Below are positions 34,348-43,977 of a stretch of DNA of 64,000 nucleotides, in pieces. This stretch comes from Sphaerochaeta globosa str. Buddy (GTDB lineage: Bacteria; Spirochaetota; Spirochaetia; Sphaerochaetales; Sphaerochaetaceae), in the NCBI RefSeq assembly GCF_000190435.1, contig NC_015152.1:564458-628457 (forward strand). The letters are read 5' to 3'. Position 1 is the first letter of the stretch; each line of letters begins with the position of its first letter. The notes under the pieces were generated by a model that made no database searches, was not told the DNA's origin, and saw nothing but the letters and a program-made list of their open reading frames with translations. The translations under genes and the position numbers were made by a program.

Positions 34348-35266
34348 CGGAATTCTCCTTATTCTGCAAAAAATCCAAAATGGTATCGGTCAGTGATGCT
34401 TGGATCGAGTGATAGGAAAGCAGGGAATGACGACCATGGTTGAAGTCTCCCATAGTGGTGACAAGCGAGCGGAAATTGGGGCTTTTCTGTTCACGTTCAA
34501 TAATTTTCAGATTCTTGAAAGGAATAACACGGTCGTTGACATCGTGGATGGAGAAGAGGGGGCAGGTGATGCTGCCAAGATTTTTCCTGACACTGGGCAT
34601 GGCATGCACCAGGCTGAGACCTGGACGGATGAACGTGCCGCCATAGCCGTACCACTGGTCGCTGCCGTCTTCCCCCTTGCTATTTTCAGTGATGATACGG
34701 ACATTGATCGAGGGTTTGAAGAGGGCGAGGGTGCGGGCGATGTACTGCCGCTTATCGGTGAAAATTCCTTCTCTGAAGCTGTTGTAGACCACCGGGGCTG
34801 CAATGGTGACCAGCTTGTCGGGCTCTTTATCGGAATTGCAGTAGTGTTCACCAAGTTTGAGAGTCATCAGGCCTCCCATGCTGGTTCCCAGTACAAACAA
34901 GGTCTCATACTTGCTTCTCAAGTCTTCGTAATACCGGCAGATGAAGTCGAACCATTGGGTGAACGTAGTCTGTTCCAAATCCTTGGGATCGGTACCGAAG
35001 CCAGGCATCAGGGGAGAGTAGACATCGAATCCTGCATCGTGAAAACGCTTGGCACTGTACGTATACATAGCCGGGGTGGAAGGAAATCCATGGACAAGCA
35101 GAATTGCAGTGTTGCTGCCTTGCTTGTATGTTATGCTCCTTGCCATTTCACAAAACACCTTCGATTCATCGGTTTGCAACCTTTGGGTCTGCTTGTCCCT
35201 ATACCCGATGAGGGTGGTGTTCCAGAGAATGAATGCAATAAGCAACAGGAGTATGATAATCCACAT
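34334..35266 (-). CDS. membrane-anchored alpha/beta hydrolase (carboxylesterase-like)
   Basis: 310 residues with an N-terminal membrane segment (about 1-18), so probably anchored facing the periplasm. The hydrolase body has [14 protein letters not shown] near 56, the nucleophile elbow LGTSMGG near 123, the acid in [11 protein letters not shown] near 245 and the His in DFNHGRHSL near 278. It resembles Est30-type monoglyceride or carboxylesterases. First gene of an overlapping trio. Confidence 0.85.
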   Translation of the reverse strand: MWIIILLLLIAFILWNTTLIGYRDKQTQRLQTDESKVFCEMARSITYKQGSNTAILLVHGFPSTPAMYTYSAKRFHDAGFDVYSPLMPGFGTDPKDLEQTTFTQWFDFICRYYEDLRSKYETLFVLGTSMGGLMTLKLGEHYCNSDKEPDKLVTIAAPVVYNSFREGIFTDKRQYIARTLALFKPSINVRIITENSKGEDGSDQWYGYGGTFIRPGLSLVHAMPSVRKNLGSITCPLFSIHDVNDRVIPFKNLKIIEREQKSPNFRSLVTTMGDFNHGRHSLLSYHSIQASLTDTILDFLQNKENSDAQT

Positions 35267-35361
35267 AGTCAGTACTATAGCCTACCATCGGGTTGAAGAA
35301 AAGTAGGAATTCCAAAGGGCGGGGCAAAGACAGGGAAAAGAAGTGGTGCTACTGTGTACCT

Positions 35362-35904
35362 ATGATAAGAAAAAGAGGTTCACTTACAGCTCTGGTGCTC
35401 CTTGTAACGGTATTGTCTCTTTCAGCAGAGAATATGGTATTCGACCAATACGACCAAGCCCTTGGGGTACAGGTTGGGCGGCTTGCCGGAATCGGAGCTG
35501 GTTATCAGAAATGGTATCCCAATGTAGGCTTTCAAATTGCTGGAGGGTTCTTCTTCCATCCGACTATGGAGCTGGGCCGGGACCGCTTTGCGTACAACAT
35601 CGGATTTGAAGTTCAGCTGCCCCTCATGAGCCATATCATCAACTCATTTCTTGCAGGCCGGGTATATATGGTGGCAGGGCTTCACCATCGGATGTATCAG
35701 GAAGCAGAGGGCGATGAACCCAACGGATACACAGCTGGACCGATTGTGACGCAATTCGGAGCGGGGGGAGGTATCGGGGTGGAGACAGTGCTGTTTGAGC
35801 ACTTTGCCTTGGGAACCGAGTTCGTCTACCTAGGACTATATTCGCTGGATGGTTCGCTTGATGTTGAAATGACTCCCCAGGTAAGCATACGTTATCGATT
35901 CTGA
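35362..35904 (+). CDS. small outer-membrane beta-barrel-like protein, unknown function
   Basis: About 180 residues from the ATG at 35362, which begins a signal peptide (MIRKRGSLTALVLLVTVLSLSA). The mature part alternates short strands rich in Gly and aromatic residues and ends in IRYRF, a typical outer-membrane barrel terminus with final Phe. Upstream in-frame start codons exist but would bury the signal peptide; no clear ribosome site precedes 35362. Not recognised beyond that. Confidence 0.6.
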   Translation: MIRKRGSLTALVLLVTVLSLSAENMVFDQYDQALGVQVGRLAGIGAGYQKWYPNVGFQIAGGFFFHPTMELGRDRFAYNIGFEVQLPLMSHIINSFLAGRVYMVAGLHHRMYQEAEGDEPNGYTAGPIVTQFGAGGGIGVETVLFEHFALGTEFVYLGLYSLDGSLDVEMTPQVSIRYRF

Positions 35905-35913
35905 GGTGGGGAT

Positions 35914-35956
35914 AAAGAAAAAGGCTGTCTCATACCTTGCAGTATGAAACAGCCTT
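35914..35956 (-). terminator. terminator of the sodium-pump operon
   Basis: AAGGCTGT and ACAGCCTT with inner TCATAC/GTATGA form a 15-base stem with one mismatch. On the minus strand it is followed by TTTTTCTTT. It may also serve the plus-strand barrel gene. Confidence 0.85.
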
Positions 35957-35977
35957 GATTGAATTGTTTGGTAGAAA

Positions 35978-37168
35978 CTAAGCCATCATGAACGGGACAA
36001 CTGCGAGCAACACACCTGCTGCTACAGCCGATCCAATAACACCAGCTACGTTCGGGCCCATGGCGTGCATGAGCAGGAAGTTCTGGGGATCGGATTCCTG
36101 ACCGACTTTGCTGGACACACGGGCTGCCATGGGAACTGCAGAAACACCTGCGCTTCCAATGAGCGGGTTGACGGGGTGCTTGGGGTCAAGCTTGTTCATG
36201 AGCTTGGCAAGAAGTACACCGCCAGCGGTGCCGAGACCGAATGCCACCATACCCAGGAACAGAATTCCAAGAGTATTGAGGTTGAGGAAGTGTGAAGCTT
36301 CCATCTTTGAACCGACGGAAAGACCGAGGAAAATCGTTACGATATTCATCAGGGCATTCTGCATGGTATCGGAAAGACGGTTGACTACACCACACTCCTT
36401 GGCCAGGTTGCCGAACATCAGGGAGCCGATGAGCGGGGTGGCAGAGGGAAGCAGGATGGCACAGGTGGTTAAAACCATAATCGGGAAAATAATCTTTTCG
36501 AACTTGGATACAGGTCTGAGCTGCTGCATCTTGATCATCCGCTCTTCCTTGGTGGTGAGAGCGCGCATGATCGGGGGTTGGATGATGGGTACCAAGGCCA
36601 TGTAACTGTAGGCAGCTACGGCAATCGGTCCCAAGAGATCCGGAGCCAGACGGCTGGTCACATAGATGGCCGTAGGACCGTCGGCGCCTCCGATGATGCC
36701 GATGGATGCGGCAGCAAACAGGTCAAAGTTGATCCCGGGGATGAAGCTCAGTGCCAGTGCGCCGATCAGGGCAACGAAAATGCCAAGCTGGGCTGCAGCA
36801 CCGAGCAACAGGGTCTTGGGGTTTGCAATGAGCGGACCGAAGTCGGTCATCGCACCAACACCCATGAAGATCAGAATCGGGAATAGACCGGAGTCGATAC
36901 CCATATCGAACAGCAGCTTGATGAAACCAGCAGCCCCTGTTGAGGGGTCAACACTGGCAATGAAGCCCATAGGGATGTTCGAGAGGATACAACCGAACCC
37001 AATCGGTACGAGCAAGAGGGGCTCAAAGCCCTTCTTGATGGCAAGATAGAGAAGGACGAAACCGACCAGTATCATAATAAGATTACCGATACCGAAGCCT
37101 TCCGCCATTCCCATGAATCCGAACAGTCCTGTGGACTGCCAGAGTTGATTAAACGCAGAACCAATCAT
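35978..37168 (-). CDS. oadB: sodium-translocating decarboxylase beta subunit
   Basis: 396 residues, about ten hydrophobic segments, inner membrane. This subunit releases CO2 from carboxybiotin and pumps sodium outward. The family motif [21 protein letters not shown] near residue 150 and [11 protein letters not shown] near 198 are present. A C-terminal [15 protein letters not shown] segment carries sodium-channel residues. Follows the alpha subunit by 13 bases. Confidence 0.95.
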   Translation of the reverse strand: MIGSAFNQLWQSTGLFGFMGMAEGFGIGNLIMILVGFVLLYLAIKKGFEPLLLVPIGFGCILSNIPMGFIASVDPSTGAAGFIKLLFDMGIDSGLFPILIFMGVGAMTDFGPLIANPKTLLLGAAAQLGIFVALIGALALSFIPGINFDLFAAASIGIIGGADGPTAIYVTSRLAPDLLGPIAVAAYSYMALVPIIQPPIMRALTTKEERMIKMQQLRPVSKFEKIIFPIMVLTTCAILLPSATPLIGSLMFGNLAKECGVVNRLSDTMQNALMNIVTIFLGLSVGSKMEASHFLNLNTLGILFLGMVAFGLGTAGGVLLAKLMNKLDPKHPVNPLIGSAGVSAVPMAARVSSKVGQESDPQNFLLMHAMGPNVAGVIGSAVAAGVLLAVVPFMMA

Positions 37169-37181
37169 TTCAGAGTCTCCT

Positions 37182-39008
37182 TTAGGCGATTACGAGCAAT
37201 TCGTCGTCGCTCTGCATCTGCTGGCCTTGGCTTACAGAAACCTTGGTTACTACGCCATCGCACGGTGCGAAGATTTCGTTCTCCATCTTCATGGCTTCCA
37301 TAATCATTACGACCTGGTTCTTGGTAATCTTCTGTCCTTCCTTCACCTCAATGCGGAGGATGAGGCCCGGCATCGGTGCCTTCACGGAGACAGCTTCGTG
37401 GGTGGATGCAGCAGCTGCCTGTGGGGCGGCGGTGGCAACAGCCTTGGAAGCTTCGATGGCTTTCTCGTCGATACCAAAGCCGACGTTCAGCGGATAGCTT
37501 GTGCCGTTGACGGTGGCATTGTCCTTACCGAGCTTGACGCCGTATGCCTTGCCGTTGACAGTAACAGTATACTCACCCTTCTTCTTGGCAGCTTCTTCGG
37601 TGCGGTTGATCTTGTACATACCATTCACCTGTGACTTACCGGTAAGGAAAAGGATTCCCTTCTCCTTGCAGGATGCTGCGATGAAGATGTTCTCATCGGT
37701 AATCGGCAGGCCTTCCTTCTCGAGCATGGCCTTTGCAGCAGCAATACCCTTCTTGGGGTCTTTTTCGTTGATGTCTACAACCTTTTCGGTAGTGGGTGCA
37801 AGACCCATTGCATCGGCACAAGCCTTTACAACAACCGGATCGGGAGCAACAGGGGTTTTGCCGAAATAGCCGAGAACCATCTTGCCGTAACCTTCAGCAA
37901 TCTTCTTCCAGGGTCCGAACATAACGTTGTTGAAAGCCTGTTGGAAGTAGAATTGGGAGACGGGGGTAACGGAAGTACCATATCCACCCTTTGCAACTGT
38001 TTCAGCCATGGCTTCAACAATGGCGGGATACTTGTCCATCAGGTTGTTGTCACGCAGCATCTGGGTGTTTGCAGTTAATGCACCACCGGGAAGCGGCGAG
38101 AATACGATCTCAGGAGTTACAGTCATTGCTTCGGGAGGAATGATGTAATCTTTCATGCAATCCTGGAATACGGCTTCGGCTTCACGAATCTTCTTGATGT
38201 CGATGCCAAGGTCGAAGTCCGTGTTGCGCAGTGCATGCCACATGGTAACGATGTCAGGCTGACAGGTTCCGCCGGAGACGGGCATCATGGAGAGGTCTAC
38301 CTGGTTGGCACCAGCTTCGAGGGCGCTCATATACTGCTGGATACAAACACCAGCGGTATCGTGGCTGTGGAATACGATGTTCATGTCCTTGCCCAACAGC
38401 TTGCGAGCACGCTTGATGGTCTCGTACACATAGGCGGGGGTGGAAGTGCCGCTGGCGTCCTTGAAACAGACGGAGTGGTACTCGATGCCGGCATCAAGAA
38501 TCTGCTTGAGGGTGGCTTCGTAGAAATCGGGGTCGTGGGCGCCCGTGGTGTTCGGGGGCAGGCTCATCATGGTGACAACCACTTCATGGCGGAGGCCTGC
38601 ATTGACAATGGACCGGCCGCTGTCGATGAGGTTGTTGACGTCGTTCAGTGCATCGAAGTTGCGGATGGTGGAAATGCCGTGCTTTTTGAAGAGCTTTGCA
38701 TGGAGGTCGATGATGTCCCTGGGATAGGAGTCAAGTCCTACAACGTTGACACCGCGAGAGAGGGTCTGCAGGTCTGCATCGGCTCCCGCAACTTTGCGGA
38801 ACTCGTCCATCATTTCAAAAGCGTCTTCGTTTGAGTAGAAGTACGGGGCCTGGAAACGGGCACCGCCGCCGGCTTCGAAGTGGGAGATGCCAGCCTCACG
38901 GGCTGCAGCTACTGCGGGCATGAAATCCTTGGTGAATACGCGTGCGCCATAGACAGACTGGAAGCCGTCACGGAACGCGGTGCACATGAACTTGACTTGT
39001 TTTTTCAT
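37182..39008 (-). CDS. oadA: oxaloacetate decarboxylase-type alpha subunit with biotin domain
   Basis: 608 residues. The N-terminal carboxyltransferase barrel begins [18 protein letters not shown] and includes the catalytic Lys region [13 protein letters not shown] near 185 and the metal site VFHSHDTAG near 217. The C-terminal biotinyl domain has EAMKMENEI near 573 with the biotinylated Lys. In this order it matches OadA or the homologous pyruvate carboxylase B chain. Together with beta and gamma subunits it turns decarboxylation energy into a sodium gradient. Oxaloacetate is the likely but not proven substrate. Confidence 0.93.
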   Translation of the reverse strand: MKKQVKFMCTAFRDGFQSVYGARVFTKDFMPAVAAAREAGISHFEAGGGARFQAPYFYSNEDAFEMMDEFRKVAGADADLQTLSRGVNVVGLDSYPRDIIDLHAKLFKKHGISTIRNFDALNDVNNLIDSGRSIVNAGLRHEVVVTMMSLPPNTTGAHDPDFYEATLKQILDAGIEYHSVCFKDASGTSTPAYVYETIKRARKLLGKDMNIVFHSHDTAGVCIQQYMSALEAGANQVDLSMMPVSGGTCQPDIVTMWHALRNTDFDLGIDIKKIREAEAVFQDCMKDYIIPPEAMTVTPEIVFSPLPGGALTANTQMLRDNNLMDKYPAIVEAMAETVAKGGYGTSVTPVSQFYFQQAFNNVMFGPWKKIAEGYGKMVLGYFGKTPVAPDPVVVKACADAMGLAPTTEKVVDINEKDPKKGIAAAKAMLEKEGLPITDENIFIAASCKEKGILFLTGKSQVNGMYKINRTEEAAKKKGEYTVTVNGKAYGVKLGKDNATVNGTSYPLNVGFGIDEKAIEASKAVATAAPQAAAASTHEAVSVKAPMPGLILRIEVKEGQKITKNQVVMIMEAMKMENEIFAPCDGVVTKVSVSQGQQMQSDDELLVIA

Positions 39009-39032
39009 TTGGAATTGTCCTCCGGGTTTTAC

Positions 39033-39311
39033 TTATTCTTTCGACTTGGCGAATGCGGCCACGATGGCTGCTGCAATGTCTGCATCACTGGCAGGACTTG
39101 CAGAAATGGTGGCGGCAGAGGGACTGATGACAGCGGCAGCGGGTTTCTTTGCAGGTGCTATTTTTCTTGCAATGGCGCTCATGCCTTTGGTAAGGAAAAC
39201 CAGCAACGTAAGAAACACAAACACCGTAGCAAGTCCCAGTATCATGAGGATAACCCCATTCTCGAGCTGGGTGACGAGCTGCTCTTTCGGTAGTTGCGCT
39301 AAGAATACCAT
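39033..39311 (-). CDS. oadG: sodium pump decarboxylase gamma subunit
   Basis: 92 residues. One membrane helix (about 17-43) is followed by a basic and Ala/Pro-rich cytoplasmic tail, the layout of OadG, which anchors the complex. First gene of the gamma-alpha-beta operon; TAGGAG lies 5 bases before the ATG. Confidence 0.85.
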   Translation of the reverse strand: MVFLAQLPKEQLVTQLENGVILMILGLATVFVFLTLLVFLTKGMSAIARKIAPAKKPAAAVISPSAATISASPASDADIAAAIVAAFAKSKE

Positions 39312-39374
39312 ACGAACTCCTAATAAGGTTTATAGTGACCGTAGCCAATGACTACGAGAAACGCACTAGTATTG

Positions 39375-39404
39375 AGTATATCGGAATCAGAGGGGGCGTT
39401 TCAA
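39375..39404 (-). promoter_or_regulatory. promoter of the sodium-pump operon
   Basis: Minus strand TTGAAA (39399-39404), 18-base spacer, TATACT (39375-39380). The leader can form a CGTAG/CTACG hairpin. Confidence 0.65.
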
Positions 39405-39708
39405 GTAAAGGTAGGATAAATGGTTAGGTTAATTCTTGAAAAACTGAAACAAAATTGCAATTACCCTCAGTTTTCACAAGAATCATCGCGGGCTACCTTC
39501 AAGTATTTCTCTAGTCCATGCAAGCAGTTGTTCGGATGCGGAGAATTGGGTGTTTTGGAATTTCTTATGATTTGGGCATCGTAAGTCTTGGGCAGAACGA
39601 AACTAGGTCTTGTACTCTGGGCCTTGTTGGAACGCGCTTCTCTTGTCTGTTTTCGCGGTTTATCGTAAGGTACAGAGGGCTTTACTGCCGAAGGAGAACG
39701 AATTAAGA
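39405..39708. other. intergenic region upstream of mrp
   Basis: About 300 bases between the sodium-pump promoter and mrp. Near 39436 the bases GAAAAACTGA and TCAGTTTTC can pair. Short frames exist on both strands, but none has a ribosome site, a recognisable domain or convincing composition. I see no RNA gene here. Confidence 0.5.
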
Positions 39709-40638
39709 ATGTCTGAAGGTGTGGATTTTGCACAGCGGATTGCCGAAGACAAAGCAATCAGAACTCATTTGGATAAAATTGGGCGAAAGATACTGATAAT
39801 GAGCGGGAAAGGTGGAGTGGGAAAGACCACGATTACGGTCAATCTCGCCAATGCCTTGGTCGATAGCGGCTGTACCGTAGGTATTTTGGATACCGACCTG
39901 CATGGACCGAATGTGGCAAAAATGTTGGGTTGCGAGGCTGGCATTCTGACCACTGAAGATGGGGGAGAGACCTTCTATCCGGTGGAGGCCCGTCCTGGTT
40001 TGAAGGTGATGAGCTTGGCTTTTGCCATCAGCGAACCAGATAGTCCCATTGTCTGGCGCGGTCCGATGAAGATTGCTGCCATCCGCCAGTTTCTTGCCCA
40101 GGCTGAATGGGGTGAATTGGATTACCTTCTTATTGATTCCCCTCCGGGAACCGGTGATGAACAGCTTACTGTATGTCAGACCATTCCTGAGCTTACGGGA
40201 ACCATCATTGTCACCACTCCCCAGGAAGTGGCTATTCTTGATGCAAGGCGCAGTGTGAACTTCTCCCGCAAGATGGGTGTTGCCATTTTGGGTGTTGTTG
40301 AAAATATGAGCGGTTTGATTTGTCCCGGATGCAAGACTGAGATTCCCATTTTCGGGATCGGCGGCGGCAAGAAGATGGCCGACCAGATGAGTGTCCCCTT
40401 CTTGGGAAGGGTTCCCTTGGAAGTTCCCCTCATGGAGGCCGAGGATGCCGGCAAGAGTTATTTGAGTCTCCAGCCGGAAAGCGTTTCTGCCAAGGCAATC
40501 AAGGATATCGCCCTTTTGATCAACAGCGGTACTGCTGTCTCTTCGCATCGCAGCACTGAGTTTGCAGGAACTGCCGCTTGTGCTCCCTCAGCTTGCTCAA
40601 GCTGCAGCAGCAACTGTTCTTCACGCAAAGGAGTGTAA
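39709..40638 (+). CDS. mrp: Mrp/NBP35 family iron-sulfur carrier ATPase
   Basis: About 309 residues. Cytoplasmic P-loop ATPase that holds and delivers 4Fe-4S clusters. The deviant Walker A SGKGGVGKTT is near 28, the ENMSGLICPGCKTE segment near 203 holds the CxxC cluster ligands, and IDSPPGTGDEQL near 143 is conserved. The C-terminus carries an extra cysteine-rich tail (CAPSACSSCSSNC). ATG 39709 is chosen by alignment; AAGGAG is about 13 bases upstream, rather far. Co-transcribed with the nudix gene 2 bases downstream. Confidence 0.92.
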   Translation: MSEGVDFAQRIAEDKAIRTHLDKIGRKILIMSGKGGVGKTTITVNLANALVDSGCTVGILDTDLHGPNVAKMLGCEAGILTTEDGGETFYPVEARPGLKVMSLAFAISEPDSPIVWRGPMKIAAIRQFLAQAEWGELDYLLIDSPPGTGDEQLTVCQTIPELTGTIIVTTPQEVAILDARRSVNFSRKMGVAILGVVENMSGLICPGCKTEIPIFGIGGGKKMADQMSVPFLGRVPLEVPLMEAEDAGKSYLSLQPESVSAKAIKDIALLINSGTAVSSHRSTEFAGTAACAPSACSSCSSNCSSRKGV

Positions 40639-40640
40639 CC

Positions 40641-41264
40641 ATGTTCGATCCGTTTACCCATGATGAGCAAAAGGAAACGAGCCAACTGATGTGGAAGTCC
40701 GGAAAGCGGGAGCTGGTATTCAAAGGTCCCATTTTCGATATCTGTACCGTCCAGAGGACCAGCAATGATGGCCGCTGTTCTACGTTTATCGAAGTTGACT
40801 GTCAAAAATGGGTAACGATTGTTCCTTGGTTTCGTAACGCAGACGGTGTGCCGATGTTTGTCATGGTGGATCAGTTCCGCCATGGCTCGGCTACCGTTAC
40901 CCGCGAGTTTCCCGCCGGAGTGGTGGAAAAGGGTGAAGATCCCATGGATGCAGGCCTCAGGGAACTGAAGGAAGAGACGGGATTGGAGGGTGAGAGGGTG
41001 ACTGCCTTAGGCAATGTCAGCCCCAACTCGGCTTTCATGAACAATCGTTCCTACTTCTATTTGGTTGAGGATGTGAAGCACACCAGTGGCCAGGAGCTCG
41101 ATCCGAATGAGCAACTCGAGGTACTCTCCGTTCCTGTACAGACCGTAATCGAGCTGATGGGAACAGGTATCTATGACAACGGAATTATGATGATTGCCTT
41201 GGGTTACTTCCTGAGGGAAGCAAATAAGAGGCCTGAGTTGGTGACATCCACCAGTAAGGAGTGA
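40641..41264 (+). CDS. NUDIX hydrolase (ADP-ribose pyrophosphatase-like)
   Basis: About 207 residues. The Nudix box GEDPMDAGLRELKEETGLEGE (split as GEDPMDAG and LRELKEETGLEGE) near residue 98 has the REx2EE core. The surrounding fold resembles nucleotide-sugar pyrophosphatases such as ADP-ribose pyrophosphatase. The start is fixed by AAAGGAG 7 bases upstream. Middle gene of mrp-nudix-SIMPL. Confidence 0.88.
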   Translation: MFDPFTHDEQKETSQLMWKSGKRELVFKGPIFDICTVQRTSNDGRCSTFIEVDCQKWVTIVPWFRNADGVPMFVMVDQFRHGSATVTREFPAGVVEKGEDPMDAGLRELKEETGLEGERVTALGNVSPNSAFMNNRSYFYLVEDVKHTSGQELDPNEQLEVLSVPVQTVIELMGTGIYDNGIMMIALGYFLREANKRPELVTSTSKE

Positions 41265-41268
41265 GTAC

Positions 41269-41979
41269 ATGAAACAGAAACGAATCGCGGTGTTTGGTTT
41301 GTTGGTTGCGGTGGTATTGCTGCTTACTTCCTGCATGTCCAGCAAGGACTTGGTACGAACCATAGAGGTGTCGGCAACCGGGGAAGTAATGCTTACTCCC
41401 GATATTGCTTCGTTCTCCATTCAGGTAAGCGAACTTGGCAAGACTACCAGCGAAGCACAAGCCTTTGCCAATGAGAAAATGGCTCAGCTTCTTTCTATCA
41501 TGCGAGAGAATGGTGTGGAGGAGAAAGATATCAAGACTACCATGCTCAACCTGAGGCCCAGCTACCAGTGGATCGAGGGCAAGCAATTTCTGGAGGGCCA
41601 AGTTGCCAGCCAGAGTCTTTCAGTGACGCTGCGCAATCTTGATAAGCTGGGAAGCATGATCGACCAGCTTGGAGAGGTGAGTGGCATATACCTGAACTCG
41701 GTTATGTTGGATAAAGAAGACAAGTCTATCGGTCTTGAACAGGCGCGTCAGCAGGCTGTCCAGAAGGCGTTGGCCAAGGCTGAGCTCTATGCCCAAGGTG
41801 CACAGATGCAGGTGGGGAAACCAATTACCATCAGTGAATACACCGCTGCCTCCAACCCGTACAATACCCGTATGAAGGTGGCGATGGCCAGCGAGTCAGC
41901 CTATGACATGGCTACGGAAATCCCCGCAGGCACCATGACGGTCACTTCCACGGTTTCCATGGTCCTTGAAATGTATTGA
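41269..41979 (+). CDS. SIMPL (DUF541) domain lipoprotein
   Basis: 236 residues. The signal sequence ends in a lipobox LLTSC, so the mature protein should be lipid-anchored at Cys22. The body matches the SIMPL family: TIEVSATGEVMLTPDIASFSI near 31, then KDIKTTMLNLRPSYQW near 86. The family is periplasmic or outer-membrane linked, with roles in stress tolerance suggested but unclear. Starts 4 bases after the nudix stop. Confidence 0.88.
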   Translation: MKQKRIAVFGLLVAVVLLLTSCMSSKDLVRTIEVSATGEVMLTPDIASFSIQVSELGKTTSEAQAFANEKMAQLLSIMRENGVEEKDIKTTMLNLRPSYQWIEGKQFLEGQVASQSLSVTLRNLDKLGSMIDQLGEVSGIYLNSVMLDKEDKSIGLEQARQQAVQKALAKAELYAQGAQMQVGKPITISEYTAASNPYNTRMKVAMASESAYDMATEIPAGTMTVTSTVSMVLEMY

Positions 41980-42034
41980 AAAACATGACTAATTGTTTTT
42001 TCTGGAAGATTTTATAATTTTATTGAAAAAGGAC

Positions 42035-42063
42035 TTAACAGAACCAGCAATTACTGGTATAGT
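42035..42063 (+). promoter_or_regulatory. strong promoter in the long intergenic region
   Basis: TTAACA (42035-42040), exact 17-base spacer, TATAGT (42058-42063). No gene follows within 300 bases; a structured RNA candidate with its own terminator does. Confidence 0.75.
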
Positions 42064-42069
42064 GTAAAT

Positions 42070-42220
42070 GTCCGAACGGCTGGGCGATTGACTTATGTCA
42101 TGAATTGCCCACCGTATGTCCTGTTGTTTTTTTCCCCCTCATACTCTGAGGTAACGGCAGGTACATTCCCGCGCTATAGCGGAACTCCTTCAAGGGTGCA
42201 AGCTTGAGGGAGTTTTTTTT
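42070..42220 (+). ncRNA. candidate structured non-coding RNA, about 150 nt, unknown class
   Basis: The segment runs from a near-consensus promoter to a strong terminator and contains no supported reading frame. Pairing seen by eye: hairpin 1 at 42076-42115 (ACGG with CCGT enclosing GGGCGATT with AATTGCCC); a second stem joining ATGTCCTGTTG (42116-42126) with CGGCAGGTACAT (42155-42166), enclosing CCTCA/TGAGG; hairpin 3 CCGC/GCGG (42169-42182); then the terminator. It does not match 6S, SRP, tmRNA, RNase P or a riboswitch I know. The 421-base region 41980-42400 otherwise holds only promoter-like AT-rich sequence. Confidence 0.65.
42183..42220 (+). terminator. rho-independent terminator of the RNA candidate
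   Basis: AACTCCTTCAAG pairs with CTTGAGGGAGTT (one G-U), followed by a run of T to 42220. Confidence 0.9.
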
Positions 42221-42365
42221 GGCTCAAAGACTGAATTCTTAGCAGCAACTTGTATTTGTAGTGGATAGTATTAAGATACAATACATAGTACTACACAACA
42301 AAACATGTGTATAATACCTCAAAGAAATTTACTATCCATATTTCTTTTAGTAATTTGCTAAACTC

Positions 42366-42394
42366 TTGACCCAGTGCACTTTGACTTCTATGGT
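42366..42394 (+). promoter_or_regulatory. candidate promoter of the interrupted exported-protein gene
   Basis: TTGACC (42366-42371), 17-base spacer, TATGGT (42389-42394). The ATG at 42401 starts 7 bases after the -10, with no ribosome binding site, so the transcript could be leaderless. Another TATAAT lies near 42310. Confidence 0.45.
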
Positions 42395-42400
42395 GTTACT

Positions 42401-43495
42401 ATGTTCAAAAGGAAAATATTGCTGTTGGTGATGATGCTATGTTGTGTTGCCACCGCCTACTCAGCAATTACTGCAACCTATACCCCTCAACCTTCCTTGG
42501 TGTTCAAATTGGGCCCTGATATCCAGACTGCAAATACTCCAGCAGGTTCGTTTGGGTCCGATAAATTGGTTGCACATATCGGTACTCTTTCAATTTCTTT
42601 TGAGGCAGAAGACCAATTCAGACGTCCCTATCTTGATACAAGTGGCTTCAGCCGTCCTTACTATTTCAGGGGCATATTCAATACCTGGGGTGGCGGGTAG
42701 CAGAACACGGAGTTTTATATCCATGCCAATACTTCTCTCAGCTCCAGTCCCTTTGCTTTGTGGTTGGAAAATGGATCGGAAGCTCTCGCAGGGGACAGCG
42801 AGTCAGTTCTTACCGTCAGCCCGTTTGTTGTCGATTTCTTTTTTGTCAGCCATCATGACGCTCAGTACTATCAGGTAGGAGCCAGCTATCAGATGGTAAG
42901 TGGGAGTCTTGGAACATTTCAGGTCACTCGGCTCATTGTCCCACCTGATAACGGGACGCGGACTACCATAGATGTGCCGGTATCGCATCCTGCAAATCTC
43001 TCGCCGAATGAGCCGATACCGATTATTGGAAATTCTACAGAAGTAGTAGTTCCGCCTTCCATCCCCTATGGTAGTACAACACCACCGCCCCCACCGCCTC
43101 CTGAGCACTATTTGTTTTCAATTGCGGATGAAAGAAGCTTTTCGATCGATGAAGCTTATGGGATCAAGCAAGTGGATATTGCAACCTGCCAGCTTACCTT
43201 GCAGAATGTGCATGGAAACAACAAGAAGGTCTACATCAAGTTCTCCAGTACTTCCTATGTAGATGGTTTCCGTCTGCACTTAACAAACCCCCCGGGCGTC
43301 TATGTCATTCCCTATTCACTCTACTTTCTTGGAGAGGAAGTCGTGAGCGGACAGGATATTCTTTGGACTCAATTAATCAATGGACTGAATCAGCAGCCCA
43401 TCAGTGTGGGCGCCATCAATTCGACGACTGCAGAAATGGCTCCATCCGGGGAGTATAAGGACATCATTACCGTAGAAGTCAGGCCATATCACTAA
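42401..43495 (+). pseudogene. exported protein of unknown function interrupted by one in-frame TAG
   Basis: Reading from ATG 42401 gives a signal peptide (MFKRKILLLVMMLCCVATAYS) and about 99 residues, then a TAG at 42698-42700. The same frame continues without any other stop to 43495, giving about 364 residues in total. The sequence on both sides reads as one protein (FNTWGGG, stop, QNTEFYIHANTSL). A proline-rich linker (TTPPPPPPPEHY) lies around 43080-43110, and strand-rich segments flank it. No family is recognised. One base change explains the break; sequencing error, recent pseudogenisation or stop readthrough cannot be told apart here. Confidence 0.75.
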
Positions 43496-43677
43496 ACCCT
43501 GCTTCGCTTGTAGGCATTGCGCTTGCGCCACAGGTGGGCGAACAGCAATTGAGGTATATATACAGCGATCATTCCAGCGTATTCATCTTCATGCCAATTG
43601 CGAGTCATTATGTATACTCAAACTCTGATTTTTCCCGGCCAATCGGAGGCTCATATAATTTGTAGCGAATAAATAGG

Positions 43678-43706
43678 TTGAATATATCCTAAAAATCAGG
43701 GATACT
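43678..43706 (+). promoter_or_regulatory. phd-doc promoter with operator candidate
   Basis: TTGAAT (43678-43683), 17-base spacer, GATACT (43701-43706). An inverted repeat TATCC (43685-43689) / GGATA (43700-43704) spans spacer and -10, where the antitoxin could bind to repress. Confidence 0.5.
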
Positions 43707-43734
43707 TGATTATACCCCCTGAGGAGGTGGTCAT

Positions 43735-43977
43735 ATGCTGATCGACATGAAAAACTTGATATCCATCACCGAAGCAAATCGAAATTTCTCGAAGGTGGCA
43801 AGAGCAGTGGATGAAAACGGCTCAGTGGTAATTTTGAAAAATAACGCTCCTCGTTATGTTTTGGTGTCATTCGAACAGATAATGGCAGCCGAGCATGTCG
43901 GGGATGATGAGTTATTGGAAATCTCCAGGCGTACATTCAACCTCCATGCGAAGGCGTATAAAGAACTCGCAAGATGA
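43735..43977 (+). CDS. phd: Phd/YefM family antitoxin
   Basis: 80 residues. The N-terminal DNA-binding part (ISITEANRNFSKVARAVDENGSVVI is split across residues 10-34) has the Phd fold with the usual ILKNNAPRYVLVS strand at 34-46. The C-terminal helix would neutralise Doc. GAGGAGG lies 7 bases before the ATG. Overlaps doc by 4 bases, the classical antitoxin-first layout. Confidence 0.9.
   Translation: MLIDMKNLISITEANRNFSKVARAVDENGSVVILKNNAPRYVLVSFEQIMAAEHVGDDELLEISRRTFNLHAKAYKELAR

Noticed and set aside
39467-39757. Minus-strand 96-codon frame in the mrp upstream region
   Set aside because: Not supported by a ribosome site or a known family, and it runs into mrp; possibly a remnant, but the evidence is too thin to annotate.
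42698-42700. Amber codon read as pyrrolysine
   Set aside because: No pyrrolysine genes or insertion context are visible, and a single nonsense change is simpler.
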